A stretch of 64,000 nt of DNA from Halomonas caseinilytica (GCF_001662305.1 NZ_BDEP01000013.1:177230-241229); one strand, 5' to 3'. Counted from the first letter of the stretch, positions 49,676 through 62,248 are shown. Notes: a model not told the origin generated them from the letters alone. Translations and numbers: made by a program.

Positions 49676-52600
49676 TCGGCACTTTCCAGAGAGATGCGCG
49701 GCGAGGTCCATGGGCCCCGCACGCGATAGTGAATTCGGGTCACGCGGTCGATGACATCGCCGAAGATCTTGTCGGCGACGAATAGCGCGCCACCCACCAC
49801 CGGGGCGCCGGCGATGACCGCCGCCAGGGGCAAGTTGTTGCTCACGGGCACTGTGACGCCAAGCCGTTGGTCGAGTTCCCGACGCGCCAGGTCGACACTG
49901 CCCTCCAGCGTGAATTGAGTGGCGGCGCCATCGATCGTCACCGGGCCACGTGTTTCCAATACCCCACCATACAGGGTTGCGTCGCCGCTGACACTGTCGA
50001 AGGCGGTGCCACGACCGGTGACATCCGAAAAATCCAGCCTCAAGCGGCGCAACAGATTGTCCACGTTCAACAGGCCGACCAGCCGAGCCGAGGGAGATTC
50101 CAGGTTGGCAAAGCGTCCGTCGCGCAATTCGATACCCAGGTTGCCCCGGGAGCGCGCCAGAGCGAACTGCCAGGGTGCCCCGGGCCAGGCGAGCTGGCTA
50201 GCGACCCGGGTTTCGGCACTGTTCACCGCTACCGGCTGGTCCAGGGCGTGCAGTGCCGTGCCGATGTCGCCACCTTCCAGCGAAAGACGTGAGCGAGTCA
50301 GGCTGGCACCGGAACCGGAGGCTTCCCAGGTCAGATTGCCCCGGGCATCGACCTCGCCGAGACTCAGTTCCACGGGGTCCAGGATCAACTGGTCGGAGGT
50401 GGTCCGCCAGCCAGCGCTGAAAGGACCGAAGCGCTGCGACCGCCAGTGTACCGACTCGATACTGAGTCGCCCTGACGGAACCTTTCCGATACCATCGAGC
50501 ATCGGTACCGGCGTCGGCGGCACATCGAGCTCCTGGAACAGCTGTCCGGCATCCTGCGAGGCAGGCTCGGCGGTGCCGTCTGGCAACAGGTCGTCCAGGC
50601 GCAGGCGATCCAGGGCGATATCCAGGGGAGCATGTCGGTGCGGCCGATACGCGAGACGCCCCGACAGCAGGCTGCCATCCAGGGCCAGTCGCCAACCGTC
50701 ACCCGATGGGCTGCCATCGGCGATCAGCGAGCCCAGGCAACGCTCGCCGACGCTGAGGCAGTCGGTGTCCAGGGTCACCCGCGACACGTTGGCGGCGGCA
50801 TCACCACCGCCACCGGCACCACTGCCGACCAGTGGCGACAAGGCCTCCCCCCAGGCCGCCGGCGACAAGCGAGGCAGGTAGGCCTGCACCGACCAGCCGG
50901 GCTCGGCTGGCCAATCGGGCGGCGCATCACGACCGAGCCAGACCTGCCCTCGGCCGGCCGGGCCTCCTCGCCAACGCAAGCCAATGTCGTCGCCCAGCCG
51001 CCCCGACAATCGCATCCGGTCGGCCATCGATATCTCGAGATGCAAGGGGCGAGGCTCGGATGGCGCCTTGCCGAGCGGGTCGGGCAAGGCAATTCCCAGA
51101 CCGCGCAACTCACTGTTCAGCGTCAGGGTGGGGCTTGATCCATCGAGGCTCAACCGACCCTGCCAGGGTGTCTCGCCACGTATCAGCGACGCCGTGCCCG
51201 GCGGCGCACCGAGGCCAATGAGCGCATCAGCGGTGGCGGTTCCCGACATGACGACCCCCTCGCCGGCAGTATCGACATCAGCCTCGAAAGCTCCGCCCAG
51301 CAGCCGTCCCGTCAACCGGCCGCTCAGTCCGCCTTCCTCGCCACGTTGCCGCCAGGCCAGAGGCCCGGAAAGCGACTCGAAGGTCAGCGAGGTCGGCGCA
51401 TGGGTCAAGGTCGACATCGTGGCCTGTCCATCGATGTCGAGCGCCAGAGCCTCGGGGTTGGACAGCGGCAGCGTCATGTCCAGCTCCCCGGTGACCTCGC
51501 CCTCGCCGCGCCAGTCGCCGATGGCCTCCATGCCGTCTGCGGGGATGGCGGCGAGATAGCGTGACAAGCTCGCCGCCTTGGCGGAAAGCGGCCCTCGAAT
51601 CCGCAGCACCTCGTCCGCCATTTCCACGCGCGCCCCCTCCGTCAGGACGCCCAGGCTTTCGGCATGCTCGATCTCGGCCTCGAGCGAGTCGCCGTTCACG
51701 CTCAGATGCCCGCTCACCGCCTCGAGCGCCGGCCATTCCGGGTCGAAGGGCAGATGCCCTTGCGCAATGTCGAGCTCGAGCTGCAGTGTCGCTTCGTCAC
51801 TCGTCTCGGCTTCTGTCGTCTCGGCAATCGGCACATGCAGGCTCAGCGCGCCTTGCGGCACCCTTCCCGCCAGGCCACTGGCCAGCCAGTCGGCGAGATC
51901 GGCATCGACTTCTTCGCGCAGTACCGGCATGGGCAGCCAGTCGGTCAGGGGTCGGTTCAGCGCATCGACGTTGCGAAAATCCAACTGCAAGCCGAAACCG
52001 CCAGGCTCATCCCCGCCGGTGGCCAGACCGAAAGCCCCCTCGACACTGGCACCATTCCACTCGACCGCCAGGTCACGCCCACTGACGAAACTCCGCGCCC
52101 CCGCGTAGGACCACACCACCTCGCCGCTGGCACTGTCGAGCGACATCGGGGCGGCAAAGACTTCGGGGAAGGCAAGCTCGGCCCCGCCACTGTCCACGAA
52201 ACGCACCTTGCCCTCAGTACCGTCGGCTTCCAGCCAGATATCCAGCGGCCCGCCCCCCGGCGCATCCTCCCAGGGCGACACCGATACGTCCGTGGCACTG
52301 ACGCGAGCCTGCCATTGGCCATCGCGCCGCCCCAGGCCCAGGGCATTGACCTGGCCTCGGGGCGACAGCGCCTGCACGGTGCGAGCCAGTCCTTCGGGCA
52401 GGGGCAGTCGATCACGCCAGGCGGATAGCGCACCGAGCTCGAAACCGCTTCCGGTAATGCGCCAGTCTCCCCCCTCGCCGCGCGCATGCCAGAAGCGGGG
52501 CAATGGAGGCCCGTCAGAGTGCTCATAGGGCGAATCGACGCTACGCGCATCGCCCGCAAACCAGGCCTCCCACCCTTCGCCCTCGGCGTCGCGTAGCCAT

Positions 52601-53541
52601 TGCCCTCGCAGGCTCATGTCATCGAGCACGATACCCGGCTGCTCTTCCCCGGCAGGCAGGTCCCGATTCAAGGCCAGGCGCGGTGATGATACGTCGAGGC
52701 GCACATCGGCCAGTCGTCCATCCTGCCAACGCCCCCAAAGGCGCGCCTCACCGCTCGCATCGTCGAGGCGCAGCTTGTCATCGAAGCCGAGCAGGGCCGA
52801 CAAGCCAATCAGGCTCTCGAGCTGCATGTCCGCCTGCAGGAGGGCATCGAATCCTGCGCCGCTCTCTGCCTCGTGCGTCAACTCCATGACTGCCTGAAAG
52901 GCCGTACCCGGGCGTCCCTGCAGGCGCACTTCGCCTTCCAGATGGGCCCGCTGCTCGTCGCCGGTCATCAGCAGACGCGGCGCATGCAGTACGGCCACAC
53001 GCTTGCGGCCATGCAAGACCACACGCATGTCGTCGGCCCAGGCACGCTGACGTAGCAGAACACCGATCCAGAAATCCAGGCGCGACAGGTCGAACTCCCC
53101 GGCAGGCACCAGCTCCGGCGGCACATCGGCCGGGGCCGGCCATTGCCAGCTCAGATCCTCGTCCTGATAAAGATGCAGGGTGACGCCCGCGAGCCGCGAT
53201 CTCTCGAGCACCGGCATGCCTCGCCGCAGGCTGGCCGCCGTATCGAGCCGCAGCGTTGCCTGCTCGATCTCCAGCAGGGGCACATCGCCCAGACCTTTCC
53301 TGGAACGGAAATCCAGGTCCGCGATCTCGAACCAGGGGTCGAGGCCGTCCACGCCGCCCCGCGCTTCGTTCAGCGACACCTCGGCGGAAAAGCGCGAAGC
53401 CAGCATCGATTCCAGATGGGGTGCCAGGCGGTCGACCTGACCCAACAGCAGACGCAGGACGATCAACAGGATCGCCGCCAGCGTCAGGGCCAGGGCCAGC
53501 AGCGTCAACGACCAGCGGATGACCAGACGGCTCGGCGACAT
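49672..53541 (-). CDS. yhdP: YhdP family AsmA-like envelope protein
   Basis: YhdP is one of the large AsmA-like proteins thought to bridge the periplasm and carry phospholipids to the outer membrane. The 1289-residue protein has one N-terminal anchor (about 7-35, [22 protein letters not shown]) and a DUF3971/chorein-like start. A very long beta-rich periplasmic stretch follows, ending in the AsmA/DUF-type C-terminus ([20 protein letters not shown], about 1235-1254). Size and order rng-yhdP-tldD match E. coli and pseudomonads. Confidence 0.95.
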   Translation of the reverse strand: MSPSRLVIRWSLTLLALALTLAAILLIVLRLLLGQVDRLAPHLESMLASRFSAEVSLNEARGGVDGLDPWFEIADLDFRSRKGLGDVPLLEIEQATLRLDTAASLRRGMPVLERSRLAGVTLHLYQDEDLSWQWPAPADVPPELVPAGEFDLSRLDFWIGVLLRQRAWADDMRVVLHGRKRVAVLHAPRLLMTGDEQRAHLEGEVRLQGRPGTAFQAVMELTHEAESGAGFDALLQADMQLESLIGLSALLGFDDKLRLDDASGEARLWGRWQDGRLADVRLDVSSPRLALNRDLPAGEEQPGIVLDDMSLRGQWLRDAEGEGWEAWFAGDARSVDSPYEHSDGPPLPRFWHARGEGGDWRITGSGFELGALSAWRDRLPLPEGLARTVQALSPRGQVNALGLGRRDGQWQARVSATDVSVSPWEDAPGGGPLDIWLEADGTEGKVRFVDSGGAELAFPEVFAAPMSLDSASGEVVWSYAGARSFVSGRDLAVEWNGASVEGAFGLATGGDEPGGFGLQLDFRNVDALNRPLTDWLPMPVLREEVDADLADWLASGLAGRVPQGALSLHVPIAETTEAETSDEATLQLELDIAQGHLPFDPEWPALEAVSGHLSVNGDSLEAEIEHAESLGVLTEGARVEMADEVLRIRGPLSAKAASLSRYLAAIPADGMEAIGDWRGEGEVTGELDMTLPLSNPEALALDIDGQATMSTLTHAPTSLTFESLSGPLAWRQRGEEGGLSGRLTGRLLGGAFEADVDTAGEGVVMSGTATADALIGLGAPPGTASLIRGETPWQGRLSLDGSSPTLTLNSELRGLGIALPDPLGKAPSEPRPLHLEISMADRMRLSGRLGDDIGLRWRGGPAGRGQVWLGRDAPPDWPAEPGWSVQAYLPRLSPAAWGEALSPLVGSGAGGGGDAAANVSRVTLDTDCLSVGERCLGSLIADGSPSGDGWRLALDGSLLSGRLAYRPHRHAPLDIALDRLRLDDLLPDGTAEPASQDAGQLFQELDVPPTPVPMLDGIGKVPSGRLSIESVHWRSQRFGPFSAGWRTTSDQLILDPVELSLGEVDARGNLTWEASGSGASLTRSRLSLEGGDIGTALHALDQPVAVNSAETRVASQLAWPGAPWQFALARSRGNLGIELRDGRFANLESPSARLVGLLNVDNLLRRLRLDFSDVTGRGTAFDSVSGDATLYGGVLETRGPVTIDGAATQFTLEGSVDLARRELDQRLGVTVPVSNNLPLAAVIAGAPVVGGALFVADKIFGDVIDRVTRIHYRVRGPWTSPRISLESAE

Positions 53542-53544
53542 GGC

Positions 53545-55008
53545 TTACATCAGTACGATATCGTACTGCTCCTGCGAATAATGGGATTCCACCTGAAAGC
53601 GAATGGTCTTGCCGATGAACTCCTCGAGATCCGCCACCGCCGCCGACTCTTCGTCAAGCAGCCGATCCACCACCGACTGCGCGGCCAGCACGGTATAGGT
53701 CTCGGCACTGTAGGCGCGCTCCTCGCGCAGGATCTCGCGGAAGATCTCGTAGCATACCGATTCCGGCGTCTTGAGAGTGCCTCTGCCCTCGCAGGCAGGA
53801 CAGGGCTCGCACAGCGTCTGCTCCAGGCTCTCCCGAGTCCGCTTGCGGGTCAGTTGCACCAGGCCGAGCTCGGTGACACCGGTGCACTTGGTCTTGGCGT
53901 GATCCCGCTCCAGGGCTTTTTCCAGCACTCGCAGCACTTGCCGCTGGTGCTCCGGGTCTTCCATGTCGATGAAGTCGATGATGATGATACCGCCCAGATT
54001 GCGCAGCCTCAGTTGGCGGGCAATGGCGGTGGCCGCCTCGAGATTGGTCTTGAAGATGGTCTCCTCGAGGTTGCGATGGCCAACATAACCGCCCGTATTG
54101 ACATCGATGGTGGTCATCGCCTCGGTAGGATCGATGACCAGATATCCCCCCGACTTGAGCTGCACCTTGCGCGCCAGCGCCTTCTGGATCTCGTCCTCGA
54201 CGCTGAACAGATCGAAGATCGGCCGCTCGCCGGCATAGTGCTCGATGCGCTCGACGGCATCGGGCATGAACTCCTCGGCGAATTCGAGCAGCTTGACATG
54301 ATTCTCCCGGGAATCGATGCGTACCTTCTCGATATCATCGCGCATCACGTCGCGCAGGGTCCGCATGAACAGCGGCAAGTCATCGTAGATGACACTCGGC
54401 GCGGATGCCGTGACACGCCGCTCGCTGACCTTGCGCCATAACCGCAGCAGAAAATGCATGTCGCCGGCGAGCTCCTCGTTGGTCGCCCCCTCGGCGGCGG
54501 TCCGCACGATGAAACCTCCGCTGACGTCGAGGGTCTGCTCCGACAGGGCTGCCTCGACCTGAGCACGCAGACGCTCGCGCTCGCCATCGTCCTCGATGCG
54601 CTGGGAAACGCCGTTGTGCGGAGAATCCGGCATGTAGACCAGATAACGGGAAGGCACGGAAAGATGCGTGGTGAGGCGTGCGCCCTTGGTGCCGATCGGG
54701 TCCTTGGTCACCTGCACCACCAGCGACTGTCCTTCCTGGAGCAGCTGGGAGATCGAGACCTGCTCGTCGGCCGGCGTACCCGGCGGCATCACTTCGTGGG
54801 CATGAATGAAGGCGGCACGATCGAGACCGATATCGACGAAGGCTGCCTGCATGCCGGGCAGCACCCGCACCACCCGCCCCTTGTAGATGTTCCCGACGAT
54901 GCCTCGACGCCGGGCGCGCTCGATGAAGGCTTCCTGCAGCACACCGTTTTCCACTACGGCGACGCGAGTCTCCATCGGCGTCAGGTTGATGAGTACTTCA
55001 CCGCTCAT
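53545..55008 (-). CDS. rng: ribonuclease G
   Basis: RNase G is an endoribonuclease of the RNase E family that matures the 16S rRNA 5' end. The 487-residue protein has an S1 domain (about 37-120; NIYKGRVVRVLPGMQAAFVD), the metal-binding core with IIIDFIDMEDPEHQRQV, and the zinc-link CEPCPACEGRG (about 404-414). It lacks the long C-terminal scaffold of RNase E. It sits between maf and yhdP, the usual order. Confidence 0.97.
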   Translation of the reverse strand: MSGEVLINLTPMETRVAVVENGVLQEAFIERARRRGIVGNIYKGRVVRVLPGMQAAFVDIGLDRAAFIHAHEVMPPGTPADEQVSISQLLQEGQSLVVQVTKDPIGTKGARLTTHLSVPSRYLVYMPDSPHNGVSQRIEDDGERERLRAQVEAALSEQTLDVSGGFIVRTAAEGATNEELAGDMHFLLRLWRKVSERRVTASAPSVIYDDLPLFMRTLRDVMRDDIEKVRIDSRENHVKLLEFAEEFMPDAVERIEHYAGERPIFDLFSVEDEIQKALARKVQLKSGGYLVIDPTEAMTTIDVNTGGYVGHRNLEETIFKTNLEAATAIARQLRLRNLGGIIIIDFIDMEDPEHQRQVLRVLEKALERDHAKTKCTGVTELGLVQLTRKRTRESLEQTLCEPCPACEGRGTLKTPESVCYEIFREILREERAYSAETYTVLAAQSVVDRLLDEESAAVADLEEFIGKTIRFQVESHYSQEQYDIVLM

Positions 55009-55054
55009 GCGGAATCCTTGTCCTGGAGAAAAGTCCTGGAGAAATCTCGGGGCA

Positions 55055-55651
55055 TTATGACACAGGGTGATTCCAGAGCGGCACGCCCTGCCGGGACAAC
55101 AGATCGGCGGTCTCGCACAGTGGCAACCCCACCACCGCCGAATGACTCCCCTCGAGATGCGTCACGAACACCGCACCGCGCCCCTGGATGGCATAACCGC
55201 CGGCCTTGTCGTCGGGCTCACCCGTGCGCCAGTAGGCAGCGATTTCCGCCTCGTCGATAGCACGCAGGGTCACCCGGCTGGTCACGCACCTCACCAACAG
55301 ACCCGCCGGCCCATGCACCGCCACCGCCGTCATCACCTCATGGGAACGTCCCGCCAGTCTACGCAGCATGTCGGCCGCATGCCCGGCATCCACCGGCTTG
55401 CCGAGAATCTCGCCATCCCGCACCACTGCCGTGTCCGCCCCCAGGGTCGGCATCCCGCCCGGCTCGTACCCCGCTGCGGCCTTCTCACGGGCAAGCCTTG
55501 TCACGTATTCCTCGGGCACCTCTCCCGGAAGCGGCGTCTCGTCGAGCGCCACCGGCCGCACCTCGACGCTGACATCGATCGCGGCCAGCAGGTCGCGACG
55601 GCGTGGCGAGGCCGATGCCAGACGAATACATGGCGGGCGGGAACTGGACAT
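55055..55651 (-). CDS. maf: Maf family nucleotide pyrophosphatase (YhdE type)
   Basis: Maf proteins hydrolyse noncanonical and canonical nucleoside triphosphates. The 198-residue protein has the Maf signature RLASASPRRRDLLAAI (about 8-23), the TLGADTAVVRDGEILGKP segment, and the C-terminal YAIQGRGAVFVTHLEGSHS. The context rng-maf-mreDCB matches yhdE, the dTTP/UTP-specific member. The start MSSSRPP was set inside a long open frame, whose upstream part is antisense mreD. Confidence 0.94.
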   Translation of the reverse strand: MSSSRPPCIRLASASPRRRDLLAAIDVSVEVRPVALDETPLPGEVPEEYVTRLAREKAAAGYEPGGMPTLGADTAVVRDGEILGKPVDAGHAADMLRRLAGRSHEVMTAVAVHGPAGLLVRCVTSRVTLRAIDEAEIAAYWRTGEPDDKAGGYAIQGRGAVFVTHLEGSHSAVVGLPLCETADLLSRQGVPLWNHPVS

Positions 55652-55662
55652 GGCGCCTCCGA

Positions 55663-56151
55663 TTACCCTTTCGCGACACGACGACGCAAGGCCCGGAACA
55701 GCGTTGTCAGCCAGGGCCACAATACCGCGCTTATCACCGAAGGCAGCAGAAAGGAAAGGTGGATGGAAAACGGCCCCAACAAGGTGCGCAACCATTGCTC
55801 CACCAGTTGCACCGTTCCCAGCAGGACCAGAATCAGCACCGCCTGCTGCAACAGCGAATAGGCGCGAAAGCGGGGATAGACCAGCGCACTGAGAAATGCC
55901 AGCAGCGACAACAGCAAGGCGTTCTGGCCAAGCGGCACCCCCTCGATGAGATCGAGCAGAATGCCCAGCACAAAGCCATGGAAAACACCGACGCGCTCCG
56001 GCGCTTTCATGCACCAGTAGATCAGCATCAAGCCCAGCCAATCGGGGCGCCAGATCTGCCAGCCATCGGCCAGGGGCATCACCTGCAGACAGAGCGCCAG
56101 CAGCATCGTCAACCAGATCCAGGGCAGGCTGACGGATGTCGTGCGAGCCAT
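55663..56151 (-). CDS. mreD: rod shape-determining protein MreD
   Basis: MreD is an integral membrane component of the elongasome. The 162-residue protein has about five hydrophobic segments and the family motif DWLGLMLIYWCMKAPERVGV (about 37-56), followed by FHGFVLGILLDLIEGVPLGQ, with the Asp/Glu pair. It begins right after the mreC stop codon and ends 12 bp before maf. Confidence 0.96.
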   Translation of the reverse strand: MARTTSVSLPWIWLTMLLALCLQVMPLADGWQIWRPDWLGLMLIYWCMKAPERVGVFHGFVLGILLDLIEGVPLGQNALLLSLLAFLSALVYPRFRAYSLLQQAVLILVLLGTVQLVEQWLRTLLGPFSIHLSFLLPSVISAVLWPWLTTLFRALRRRVAKG

Positions 56152-57084
56152 TTACTCTTCCTCCTCGGCGTTCTCATCCCCGTCATCGACGAGGCGACGC
56201 GCCGCCTCGACGGCTATCGGGTCGAGATCGGCCACCCAGCCGCCGCGGCCATCCGGGGAACGCGGCTCGGGGGGAAACAGCAGCAGGAAATGACGGGAGC
56301 GCTGCAGCTTCGCCACCGGGTCCGCCTCGACCCTGGCGAAGGGTTCGCCGGGATCATGCACCACCTCCGTCACCCTGGCCACCGGATAGCCCGGAGGGAA
56401 ACGTCCCGCCAGCCCCGAGGTCACCAGGAGATCCCCTTCACGAATGTCGGCGGTATCGGGCACATGAAGCACGTTGAGGCTCTGGTAGCGACCAGCCCCC
56501 TGAAGCACGAAACGCAGCCCGTTGCGATTGACCTGGATGGGCAGGGCATGACTGGCATCGGCCACCAGCAGGACCCGACTCGAATAGGCCGATACCGACG
56601 TGACCTGGCCCACCAGCCCCGACGCATCCATGACGGGCTGGCCGACGAAGACCCCATCGCGACGCCCACGGTCGATGACCATGCGATGCGTGAAGGGGTC
56701 CGGATCCAGAGAGAGCAGTTCGGCGGTAATGAAGGGAATGTCGCGTTCCTGGGTCGCCGACAGCAGTTCGCGTAGACGCACGTTCTCGGCGGTCAGGCTG
56801 GCCATGCGCTGGACACGATGCGACAGGGTCAGGATCTGCTCGCGCAGACGGCGATTCTCGTCCACCAGGGCACGCTGCTCGGACAGCACGAGCGCCCCCC
56901 AGTTGAGGACATCGCTGGGCAGGCTCACCACCCACTGCACCGGCGCGACCAGCGTGGAAAGCTGGGCTCGCACGGTATCCATGCGCGAGAAGCGCAGATC
57001 GACGAACATCAGGGCAACGGCGAGGATCGCACACACCAGCATGCGATACCCCGGCACCGACCCGTGCGAGAACAGCGGCTTGAT
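56152..57084 (-). CDS. mreC: rod shape-determining protein MreC, probable ATC start
   Basis: MreC is the bitopic elongasome scaffold linking MreB to PBP2. The 310-residue protein has one membrane segment, a coiled coil (about 55-100, ALVDENRRLREQILTLSHRV), and a beta-barrel domain (VLLVADASHALPIQVNRNGL; VTSGLAGRFPPGYPVA). No ATG, GTG or TTG gives the family N-terminus. The frame reads ATC-AAG-CCG-CTG-TTC, that is (M)KPLFSHGS, matching the MKPIFSRGPS start of E. coli MreC, and ATC has GGGGGAGG 6 nt upstream. I therefore call the ATC. The first standard codon is GTG at 57057, nine codons in. Confidence 0.92.
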   Translation of the reverse strand: MKPLFSHGSVPGYRMLVCAILAVALMFVDLRFSRMDTVRAQLSTLVAPVQWVVSLPSDVLNWGALVLSEQRALVDENRRLREQILTLSHRVQRMASLTAENVRLRELLSATQERDIPFITAELLSLDPDPFTHRMVIDRGRRDGVFVGQPVMDASGLVGQVTSVSAYSSRVLLVADASHALPIQVNRNGLRFVLQGAGRYQSLNVLHVPDTADIREGDLLVTSGLAGRFPPGYPVARVTEVVHDPGEPFARVEADPVAKLQRSRHFLLLFPPEPRSPDGRGGWVADLDPIAVEAARRLVDDGDENAEEEE

Positions 57085-57100
57085 AGGGAACCTCCCCCGG

Positions 57101-58234
<1,134 letters not shown>

Positions 58235-58308
58235 TCACGCCCCTGCCAGCAAAGGGATGGATGTGATAACTTTGCACTCTTTTCTCCACCCCGCGAGGAC
58301 ACCCGATC

Positions 58309-58596
58309 ATGGCGATCGAACATGCAGACGTTCTCAGGGCCGCCCACCTGGCCCGCCTCGGCCTGGATGAGGGCGAAGCCGCCCATTACCTCGACGATCT
58401 CGGTCGCATCCTGGAAATGGTCGACCAGCTGCAGGCACTGGATACCGAAGGCGTCGCGCCCATGGCCCACCCGCTTGACGCCACCCAGCGCCTGCGCGCC
58501 GACGAAGTGACCGAAACCGACCAGCGCGACGACTTCCAGCGTTGCGCGCCGGCGGTGGAAAACGGCCTCTACCTGGTGCCACGGGTCGTCGAATGA
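58309..58596 (+). CDS. gatC: Asp-tRNA(Asn)/Glu-tRNA(Gln) amidotransferase subunit C
   Basis: GatC is the small stabilising subunit of GatCAB. The 95-residue protein has the family opening VLRAAHLARLGLDEGEAAHY (about 6-25), LGRILEMVDQLQALDTEGVA (about 31-50) and the conserved end FQRCAPAVENGLYLVPRVVE. It starts the gatC-gatA-gatB operon. GCGAGGACACC upstream contains a weak GAGG ribosome site. Confidence 0.97.
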   Translation: MAIEHADVLRAAHLARLGLDEGEAAHYLDDLGRILEMVDQLQALDTEGVAPMAHPLDATQRLRADEVTETDQRDDFQRCAPAVENGLYLVPRVVE

Positions 58597-58641
58597 CCCC
58601 GAACCGCCGTAAACGCCATGTCATCACGGAGCCCAGGGCCC

Positions 58642-60102
58642 ATGCACGATAAGACCTTGACCGAACTCGCCGCCGGCTTGCGTGCCGGCGAGTTCTCCAG
58701 CCGCGAGCTGACCCAGGACCTGCTCGGGCGCATCGACCGTCTGGACGGTCGTCTCAACAGTTTCATCACCGTGACCGCCGAGCAGGCCCTGGCCACCGCC
58801 GAGCAAGCCGATGCCGCTCGTGCCGCCGGCAAGGCCGGCCCGCTGACCGGCCTGCCCCTGGCACTGAAGGACATCTTCTGCACCCGGGGCGTCAAGACCA
58901 GTTGCGGCTCGCGCATGCTCGACAACTTCGCCGCGCCCTACGACGCCGGCGTCGTGGAAAGGCTCGCCGACGCCGGCACCGTGAGCCTCGGCAAGACCAA
59001 CATGGACGAGTTCGCCATGGGCTCGTCCAACGAGAACAGCTTCTACGGCCCGGTGAAAAACCCCTGGGACCTCAACGCCGTACCCGGCGGCTCCTCGGGA
59101 GGCAGCGCCGCCGCCGTGGCCGCGGGCCTGGTGCCGGCCGCCATGGGCACCGACACCGGTGGCTCGATCCGCCAGCCCGCTGCCTTCTGCGGCATCACCG
59201 GCCTCAAGCCCACCTACGGGCGGGTATCGCGCTACGGCATGATCGCCTACGCCTCCAGTCTCGACCAGGCCGGCCCCATGGCTCGCTCGGCCGCCGACTG
59301 CGCCCAGCTCCTCAAGGCCATCGCCGGTCATGACGGCCGCGACTCCACCTGCGCGGCACGCGGCGTGCCGGACTATCCCGCCCAGCTCGACGCGCCGCTC
59401 TCCGGTCTCAAGATCGGCCTGCCCAGGGAATATTTCGGCGACGGCCTCGATCCGGCGGTGGAAAGCGCCGTGCGCGACGCCATCAAGGTCTACGAGTCAC
59501 TGGGTGCGACGGTGATGGATGTCAGCCTGCCGCACACCCACTATGCCATCCCGGCCTACTACGTCATCGCGCCGGCAGAGGCCTCCTCCAACCTGTCGCG
59601 CTATGACGGCGTGCGCTTCGGCCACCGCTGCGAGGACCCCGCCGACCTGATCGACCTCTACAAGCGCAGCCGTGCCGAAGGCTTCGGCGATGAGGTCAAG
59701 CGACGCATCCTGATCGGCACCCACACCCTCTCCGAAGGCTTCTTCGATGCCTACTACAAGAAGGCCCAGCAGGTCAGGCGACTGATTCGCCAGGACTTCC
59801 TCGACGCCTTCGACGAGGTCGACGTGCTGATGGGGCCGGCCTCGCCGACGCCCGCCTTCGACCTGGGCGCCAACAAGGACCCCGTGTCGATGTACCTGCA
59901 GGACATCTACACCATCGCCGTGAACCTGGCCGGCATCCCCGGTATCAGCGTGCCCGCCGGCTTCGCCGGCAACCGCCCCGTCGGCCTGCAGGTTCTCGGC
60001 ACCCACTTCGCCGAGGCACAACTGCTCAACGTCGCCCATCAGTTCCAGCAAGCCACCGACTGGCACCTGCGCCGCCCCGCCTTCGCCGAGGAGTCCGCCT
60101 GA
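58642..60102 (+). CDS. gatA: Asp-tRNA(Asn)/Glu-tRNA(Gln) amidotransferase subunit A
   Basis: GatA is the glutaminase subunit. It releases ammonia from glutamine for transamidation of mischarged tRNA. The 486-residue amidase-signature protein has the catalytic triad Lys76 (LALKDIF), cis-Ser151 (GGSSGGS) and nucleophile Ser175 ([11 protein letters not shown]), with the spacing of the family. I chose the MHDKTLTEL start; an in-frame Met eight codons earlier is less family-like. Its stop overlaps the gatB ATG by one base. Confidence 0.98.
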   Translation: MHDKTLTELAAGLRAGEFSSRELTQDLLGRIDRLDGRLNSFITVTAEQALATAEQADAARAAGKAGPLTGLPLALKDIFCTRGVKTSCGSRMLDNFAAPYDAGVVERLADAGTVSLGKTNMDEFAMGSSNENSFYGPVKNPWDLNAVPGGSSGGSAAAVAAGLVPAAMGTDTGGSIRQPAAFCGITGLKPTYGRVSRYGMIAYASSLDQAGPMARSAADCAQLLKAIAGHDGRDSTCAARGVPDYPAQLDAPLSGLKIGLPREYFGDGLDPAVESAVRDAIKVYESLGATVMDVSLPHTHYAIPAYYVIAPAEASSNLSRYDGVRFGHRCEDPADLIDLYKRSRAEGFGDEVKRRILIGTHTLSEGFFDAYYKKAQQVRRLIRQDFLDAFDEVDVLMGPASPTPAFDLGANKDPVSMYLQDIYTIAVNLAGIPGISVPAGFAGNRPVGLQVLGTHFAEAQLLNVAHQFQQATDWHLRRPAFAEESA

Positions 60103-61556
60103 TGCAATGGGAAACCGTGATCGGCCTGGAGGTCCACGTCCAGCTCGCCACCCGTTCGAAGATCTTCTCCGGCGCCTCCACTGCCTTCGGCGCCGAGCCC
60201 AACAGTCAAGCCTGCGCCGTGGACCTGGGCCTGCCCGGCGTCTTGCCGGTGCTCAACGAGCAGGCCGTGGCCATGGCCGTGCAGTTCGGCCTCGGCATCC
60301 ACGCCGAGATCCCCGAGATCTCGGCCTTCGATCGCAAGAACTACTTCTATCCGGACCTGCCCAAGGGCTACCAGACCAGCCAGATGTATCAGCCCATCGT
60401 CGGCCCCGGCGAAGTGGAGATCGCCCTGGATGACGGCACCACCAAGCGCATCCAGGTCCATCATGCCCACCTCGAGGAAGACGCCGGCAAGTCGCTCCAC
60501 GAGGACTTCCACGGCATGACCGGCATCGACCTCAACCGTGCCGGCACACCGCTGCTGGAGATCGTCTCCGAGCCGGACATGCGCTCGGCCAAGGAGGCCG
60601 CCGCCTACCTCAAGGCCATCCATTCGATCGTGACCTACCTGGGCATTTCGGACGGCAACATGGCCGAGGGTTCGATGCGCTGCGACGTCAATGTCTCGGT
60701 GCGCCCCAAGGGCCAGGAAGCTTTCGGCACCCGCGCCGAGATCAAGAACGTCAACTCCTTCCGCTTCGTCGAGCGTGCCATCGAGTTCGAGATCGAGCGC
60801 CAAATCGAGCTGATCGAGGACGGCGGCGAGGTGGTGCAGGAAACTCGCCTCTACGACCCCGAGGCCGACGAGACCCGCAGCATGCGCACCAAGGAGGAAG
60901 CCAACGACTATCGCTACTTCCCCTGCCCCGACCTGCTACCGGTGGTGCTCGACCAGGCCTATGTCGACCATCTGCGCGATACCCTGCCAGAACTGCCGGC
61001 CGACAAGCGCGCTCGCTTCGAGAACGAGCTCGGGCTGTCGGCCTACGATGCCGGCGTGCTCTCGGCAAGCCGCGCCATGGCCGAGTATTTCGAACGGGTC
61101 AAGGAGGTCTGCGGCGACGCCAAGCAAGCCGCCAACTGGGTGCAGGGTGAGCTCTCCGGCGCCCTGAATCGCGAGGGGCTGGCGATCACCGACAGTCCGG
61201 TATCGGCCGACCGGCTCGGTGAACTGATCGTCCGGGTGCTGGATGACACCATCAACGGCAAGGCCGCCAAGCAGGTGTTCCAGGCGCTCTGGCACGGCGA
61301 GGGCGATTCCGCCGATGCCATCATCGAGGCCAAGGGCCTGAAGCAGGTCACCGATACCGGCGCCATCGAGGCCATGATCGACCAGGTCATCGCCGACAGC
61401 CCGGCACAGGTCGCCCAGTACCGCGATGCCGAGCCGGACAAGCGCGGCAAGATGATCGGTTATTTCGTGGGGCAGGTGATGAAAGCCTCCCGCGGCACCG
61501 CCAACCCGCAGCAGGTCAACGCCATGCTGAAGGCAAAGCTCGATGCCCTGTGTTGA
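60102..61556 (+). CDS. gatB: Asp-tRNA(Asn)/Glu-tRNA(Gln) amidotransferase subunit B
   Basis: GatB binds tRNA and, with GatA, converts Glu-tRNA(Gln) or Asp-tRNA(Asn) to the amide form. The 484-residue protein has [20 protein letters not shown] (about 3-22), [18 protein letters not shown] (about 78-95), the [15 protein letters not shown] motif (about 148-162) and a C-terminal YqeY-like domain. It implies an indirect route to Asn- or Gln-tRNA in this organism. Confidence 0.98.
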   Translation: MQWETVIGLEVHVQLATRSKIFSGASTAFGAEPNSQACAVDLGLPGVLPVLNEQAVAMAVQFGLGIHAEIPEISAFDRKNYFYPDLPKGYQTSQMYQPIVGPGEVEIALDDGTTKRIQVHHAHLEEDAGKSLHEDFHGMTGIDLNRAGTPLLEIVSEPDMRSAKEAAAYLKAIHSIVTYLGISDGNMAEGSMRCDVNVSVRPKGQEAFGTRAEIKNVNSFRFVERAIEFEIERQIELIEDGGEVVQETRLYDPEADETRSMRTKEEANDYRYFPCPDLLPVVLDQAYVDHLRDTLPELPADKRARFENELGLSAYDAGVLSASRAMAEYFERVKEVCGDAKQAANWVQGELSGALNREGLAITDSPVSADRLGELIVRVLDDTINGKAAKQVFQALWHGEGDSADAIIEAKGLKQVTDTGAIEAMIDQVIADSPAQVAQYRDAEPDKRGKMIGYFVGQVMKASRGTANPQQVNAMLKAKLDALC

Positions 61557-61578
61557 GGCAATGATCGAGGAAGACACC

Positions 61579-62130
61579 ATGGCAGACGACGTCGGCGCGC
61601 GACTGCGCGCCCTTCGCAACTTCAGAGGCATATCCCAGCGCGAACTGGCCAAGCGCTGCGGGGTGACTCACTCCAGCCTGTCGCTGATCGAGCAGGGCAA
61701 GGTCAGCCCCTCGGTGAGTTCACTGAAGAAGATTCTCGATGCCATCCCCATAAGCGTCGGCGACTTCTTCACCATGGACCTGGAGAGTCGTGACCAGGTG
61801 TTCTATTCGGCAGACGAGCTGGCCGACGTGGGCAGCGGCGATGTCGTCTACAAGCTGGTGGGCGCCAATCGCGCCAGTCGCGCCCTCGGCTTCATGATCG
61901 AGACCTACCCGCCCGGCGCCGACACCGGTCGCGAAATGATCGCCCACCAGGGCGAGGAAGCCGGCATCGTGCTGGAGGGCGAGATCGAGATCACCATCGG
62001 CGCCGAGACCCGGACACTCGGTGCCGGCGAGGCCTACTACTTCGACACCAATGTCCCCCACCGCTTTCGCAACATCGGCAAGGCGCCCTGCCGCCTGGTC
62101 AGCTGCGCCACGCCCGCCCGCAGTTTCTGA
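61579..62130 (+). CDS. XRE-cupin transcriptional regulator (PuuR type)
   Basis: The 183-residue protein has an N-terminal lambda-repressor-type helix-turn-helix (about 5-60, RLRALRNFRGISQRELAKRC, then THSSLSLIEQGKVSPSVSSL) and a C-terminal cupin sensor (about 105-180, IAHQGEEAGIVLEGEIEI; YYFDTNVPHRFRNIG). This is the PuuR layout, which represses putrescine catabolism in E. coli. A PuuC-like dehydrogenase lies 420 bp downstream on the other strand, consistent with a link to aminoaldehyde metabolism, but this is inference. GAGGA 7 nt upstream decided the start. Confidence 0.9.
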   Translation: MADDVGARLRALRNFRGISQRELAKRCGVTHSSLSLIEQGKVSPSVSSLKKILDAIPISVGDFFTMDLESRDQVFYSADELADVGSGDVVYKLVGANRASRALGFMIETYPPGADTGREMIAHQGEEAGIVLEGEIEITIGAETRTLGAGEAYYFDTNVPHRFRNIGKAPCRLVSCATPARSF

Positions 62131-62147
62131 GCTCTCTCGCAGTTCCA

Positions 62148-62167
62148 CAGGCCGGTTCGCCGGCCTG
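62148..62167 (+). terminator. hairpin after the XRE-cupin gene
   Basis: Perfect 8-bp stem CAGGCCGG/CCGGCCTG closed by a TTCG tetraloop, 18 bp after the stop codon. No U run follows. Confidence 0.55.
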
Positions 62168-62192
62168 ACGGCTCGCCCCGTCGCTTTGACAG

Positions 62193-62235
62193 TCTTCAGC
62201 AGCGATGGGAGTATCTGGAAACATTTTCCACATAC
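62193..62235 (+). promoter_or_regulatory. tautomerase promoter with 25-bp palindromic operator candidate
   Basis: A perfect -35, TTGACA (about 62195-62200), is followed by a long imperfect palindrome at 62211-62235. The palindrome has outer arms GTAT and ATAC, a one-base mismatch on each side, inner arms TGGAAA and TTTCCA, and CAT at the centre. The palindrome covers where the -10 and start point would fall. It ends 13 bp before the tautomerase ATG, so a bound repressor would block transcription. Confidence 0.55.
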
Positions 62236-62248
62236 TCGAGGAGACAGC